50,915 nt of DNA from Natrinema thermotolerans DSM 11552 (GTDB lineage: Archaea; Halobacteriota; Halobacteria; Halobacteriales; Natrialbaceae), in NCBI GenBank assembly GCA_000337115.1, contig AOIR01000064.1, positions 11,289-62,203 of the forward strand, given 5' to 3'. Shown here in pieces: positions 49,031 through 50,915 of this stretch. The position numbers were made by a program, and so were the translations under genes. The notes under the pieces are model-generated. The model was given only the letters and a program-made list of their open reading frames with translations, searched no databases and was not told the origin of the DNA. The stretch's first letter is position 1. The number at the start of each line of letters is the position of its first letter.

Positions 49031-49980
49031 GCGACATCGTCACCTTCGGTGAGACGATGCTCCGACTCTCGCCGCCGGGGAACGAGCGCCTCGAGAACGC
49101 CGACGAGTTCGAGGTCCGGGCCGCCGGGGCCGAGAGCAACGTCGCCATCGCGGCCGACCGGCTCGGCGCGTCGGCGACCTGGCTGTCGAAGGTGCCCGAG
49201 ACGCCGCTGGGTCGCCGGGTCGTCAGTGAACTCCGGGGCCACGGCATCGAGACCGATGTGACCTGGAGCCACCGGGGCCGACAGGGAACCTACTACCTCG
49301 AACACGCCGGTAAACCCCGCGGGACGAACGTGATCTACGATCGGGAGAACACGGCGGTCTCGACGGCGAAGGTCCGCGATATCGACGTCGACAAGATTCA
49401 GAACGCGCGGGTCTTTTTCACGACCGGGATCACGCCGGCGCTCTCCTCGACGCTGCGGGACACGACGCTCAAGTTGCTCAAAGCGGCCCGAAAGGGCGGG
49501 ACGACCACCGCCTTCGACTTCAACTACCGTCGCAAGCTCTGGTCGCCCGACGAGGCTCGAGAGACACTGACCAAGCTGTTCCCCGGCATCGACGTCCTCG
49601 TGATCGCCGCCCGCGACGCGCGGACGGTCCTCGGATTCGAGGGCGACCCGCGACAGTTGGCACACAAACTCGGCTCGCAATACGATTTCACGACCGTCGT
49701 CGTTACCCGCGGTGAAGAGGGCGCAGTCGGCTGGCACGACAGCGTCGTCCACGATCACGCGGCCTACGAGACCGACACCGTCGATCCCATCGGCACCGGC
49801 GACGCCTTCACGGGTGCGTTCATCGCCCGTCGACTCGACGGCGACAACGTCCCGACCGCCCTCGAGTACGCCGCCGCGACGGCCGCACTCAAGCGGACTA
49901 TCCCCGGTGACGTTGCGCTGGTCACCGCCGACGAGGTCGAGGCCGTCGTCAAAGAGCAGGATAGGGACATCTCGCGGTAA
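49027..49980 (+). CDS. kdgK: 2-keto-3-deoxygluconate kinase (PfkB/ribokinase family)
   Basis: A 317-residue PfkB-fold kinase. Hallmarks are IVTFGETMLRLSPPG at the start, the AAGAESNVAIAADRLGASAT segment, and DPIGTGDAFTGAFIARRL with the catalytic Asp in the G-T-G-D anion hole. The sequence matches haloarchaeal KDG/KDPGal kinases of the semi-phosphorylative Entner-Doudoroff pathway, which turn 2-keto-3-deoxygluconate into KDPG. No KDPG aldolase or gluconate dehydratase is next to it. GTG start at 49027 is needed for the family N-terminus; see the leader ORF. Confidence 0.88.
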   Translation: MSDIVTFGETMLRLSPPGNERLENADEFEVRAAGAESNVAIAADRLGASATWLSKVPETPLGRRVVSELRGHGIETDVTWSHRGRQGTYYLEHAGKPRGTNVIYDRENTAVSTAKVRDIDVDKIQNARVFFTTGITPALSSTLRDTTLKLLKAARKGGTTTAFDFNYRRKLWSPDEARETLTKLFPGIDVLVIAARDARTVLGFEGDPRQLAHKLGSQYDFTTVVVTRGEEGAVGWHDSVVHDHAAYETDTVDPIGTGDAFTGAFIARRLDGDNVPTALEYAAATAALKRTIPGDVALVTADEVEAVVKEQDRDISR

Positions 49981-50154
49981 CCGGCCGGCGCCGGTTCCGG
50001 TCCGGCCGTCTCGAGACGGGCGCGGTCCGTGCCCCCGCTCGAGCCGTCGCCGGGCGGTAACTGTTCTGCCGGGCCGAAGTCACGGCACGGCGACCGTAAC
50101 GAACGGCTGGGGGTCGGGCCCCGCTTTTTATCGCCCGCTGTGCTACCTCCGGCC
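49981..50154. other. Intergenic region between kdgK and the GNAT gene
   Basis: GC-rich, no gene recognised. CTTTTTATCG (around 50124-50132) is a likely TATA box; it is about 27 nt before the GTG at 50155, so that gene should be leaderless. Confidence 0.45.
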
Positions 50155-50703
50155 GTGAGCCGAACCGTTCGTCCGGCGACGGTCGACGACGTCTGGGCCG
50201 TCCACGGGATCGCACGCGAGAGTTGGCACGCCGCCTACGACGACATCCTCGGCCCCCAGCGGGTCGATACCGTCGTCGACGAGTGGTACGCGCTCGGCGA
50301 CCTCGAGTCGTCGATCGCGGCGGCGACGGACCGTGAGGATGCTGCCTTTCTCGTGGCCGAAGGATCGACCGACGACGGCGAGGACGGGACCGGGACGGGC
50401 GCGGACTGTCACGGGTTCGCCCACGCGGTCCCGTGGCCGGAGGACACCTCCGTGGCGTTTCTCGCCCGCCTCTATGTCCACCCGGCCGTCTGGAGCGAGG
50501 GCGTCGGCACCGCCCTGCTCGAGGCGCTCGAAACCGCCCTCGAGAGGACCGCCGACCGGCTCCGACTGGCGGTGCTTGCAGCCAACGACGTCGGCATTGC
50601 CTTCTACGAATCGCGGGGGTTCGACCGCGTCGGAACGCGCCCCTCGGATCTGGGCGAGGGGCTCGAGGAACACGTCTACGAACGGCGGTTCGACGCCGAC
50701 TGA
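50155..50703 (+). CDS. GNAT-family N-acetyltransferase
   Basis: A 182-residue GNAT protein. VRPATVDDVWAVHGIARESW and AAYDDIL at the start are typical of the YjcF/TTHA-type family. FLARLYVHPAVWSEGVGTAL holds the acetyl-CoA-binding Q/R-x-x-G-x-G/A-like loop (here WSEGVGTALL), and AANDVGIAFYESRGFDRVG is the closing strand-helix. A Gly/Asp-rich loop (TDDGEDGTGTGADC) is an insertion. The acceptor substrate is not known. GTG start supported by TATA spacing. Confidence 0.82.
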   Translation: MSRTVRPATVDDVWAVHGIARESWHAAYDDILGPQRVDTVVDEWYALGDLESSIAAATDREDAAFLVAEGSTDDGEDGTGTGADCHGFAHAVPWPEDTSVAFLARLYVHPAVWSEGVGTALLEALETALERTADRLRLAVLAANDVGIAFYESRGFDRVGTRPSDLGEGLEEHVYERRFDAD

Positions 50704-50769
50704 GCCGGTCGTTCGCGCCACCGCAACTCGTCCCCACTGAACGGGAGAAAACTGGACGGTTTCCGGCTG

Positions 50770-50915
50770 CTACAGTGTCTTCTCCGCTTCCTCGTCGTCG
50801 ACCACTTCGATCCCGCGGTTATTGACCGCCATCGGATCGAGGCCGACCTCCTGCAGGAAGTCCTTGTACTCGCGCTCGCACTGTTCGGCGTCTTTCTGCT
50901 TGTCGCTGGCCCGAT
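50770..50915 (-). CDS. C-terminal end of a gene cut by the window edge
   Basis: The TAG at 50770-50772 closes a leftward frame open to the window edge. The visible residues read RASDKQKDAEQCEREYKDFL then QEVGLDPMAVNNRGIEVVDD and EEAEKTL. The E/K-rich segment predicts helix. I do not recognise the family; the start lies beyond the window. Confidence 0.6.
   Translation of the reverse strand, partial: RASDKQKDAEQCEREYKDFLQEVGLDPMAVNNRGIEVVDDEEAEKTL

Noticed and set aside
1-50915. CRISPR array or rRNA genes
   Set aside because: No regularly spaced repeats of 25-40 nt and no rRNA-like conserved blocks were seen.

Overview
The window is chromosomal DNA of a halophilic archaeon (class Halobacteria; the gene content looks closest to Natrinema/Haloterrigena-like genera, an inference without database search). 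Evidence: very GC-rich coding DNA, strongly acidic proteins, archaeal S24e and S27ae ribosomal proteins, a Kae1-Bud32 fusion, Bat-type HTH regulators, an Orc1/Cdc6 protein, haloarchaeal type IV pilins, Tat/lipobox PQQ-propeller proteins, a ThiD-ThiN fusion and many genes whose start codon lies about 26 nt after a TATA-like box (leaderless transcripts).

Positions 1-7087 look like the right part of an integrated genetic element: an AbrB-like protein, a HicB-HicA toxin-antitoxin pair, small DNA-binding proteins, a tandem pair of pilins in AT-rich DNA, an Orc1/Cdc6-type AAA+ initiator, two winged-helix regulators (one PadR-like), a coiled-coil protein and a tyrosine recombinase as the last gene. 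The left boundary is not in the window.

Positions 7311-20807 are mostly core genome: a FemAB/GNAT-like protein, a Bat-like regulator, a membrane protein with a PQQ-propeller partner, rps24e-rps27ae-kae1/bud32, a DUF5808-like protein, an isolated fused NuoCD-type subunit divergent from a second Bat-like regulator, a cupin, an ITPase, a CBS-less IMPDH/GMP reductase, a PIN-like protein with a 35-aa partner gene, and a molybdate-type transporter. Positions 20958-34926 hold an H-NOX sensor overlapping a methyl-accepting transducer (a probable gas-sensing chemotaxis pair), an AIR-synthase-like protein, a second PQQ-propeller lipoprotein, a MazE-MazF module, a thiD-thiN gene overlapping an F420-type oxidoreductase, an amino-acid permease coupled to a universal stress protein (with a convergent paralog), a two-gene ABC exporter and a CsaA-like tRNA-binding protein.

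Positions 35014-50915 carry mismatch repair (mutS, mutL) separated by small membrane-protein islets of lower GC, including a four-helix membrane protein of unknown function and what looks like a decayed M48-protease remnant; then two MFS transporters around a zinc-ribbon winged-helix regulator, rtcA, KDG kinase (semi-phosphorylative Entner-Doudoroff pathway), a GNAT enzyme and a truncated gene at the edge. Both mutL and kdgK appear to be preceded by short leader ORFs whose stop codons overlap the main start codon.

No rRNA, tRNA or CRISPR array was recognised. All functional calls come from reading motifs by eye; none was checked by a search.
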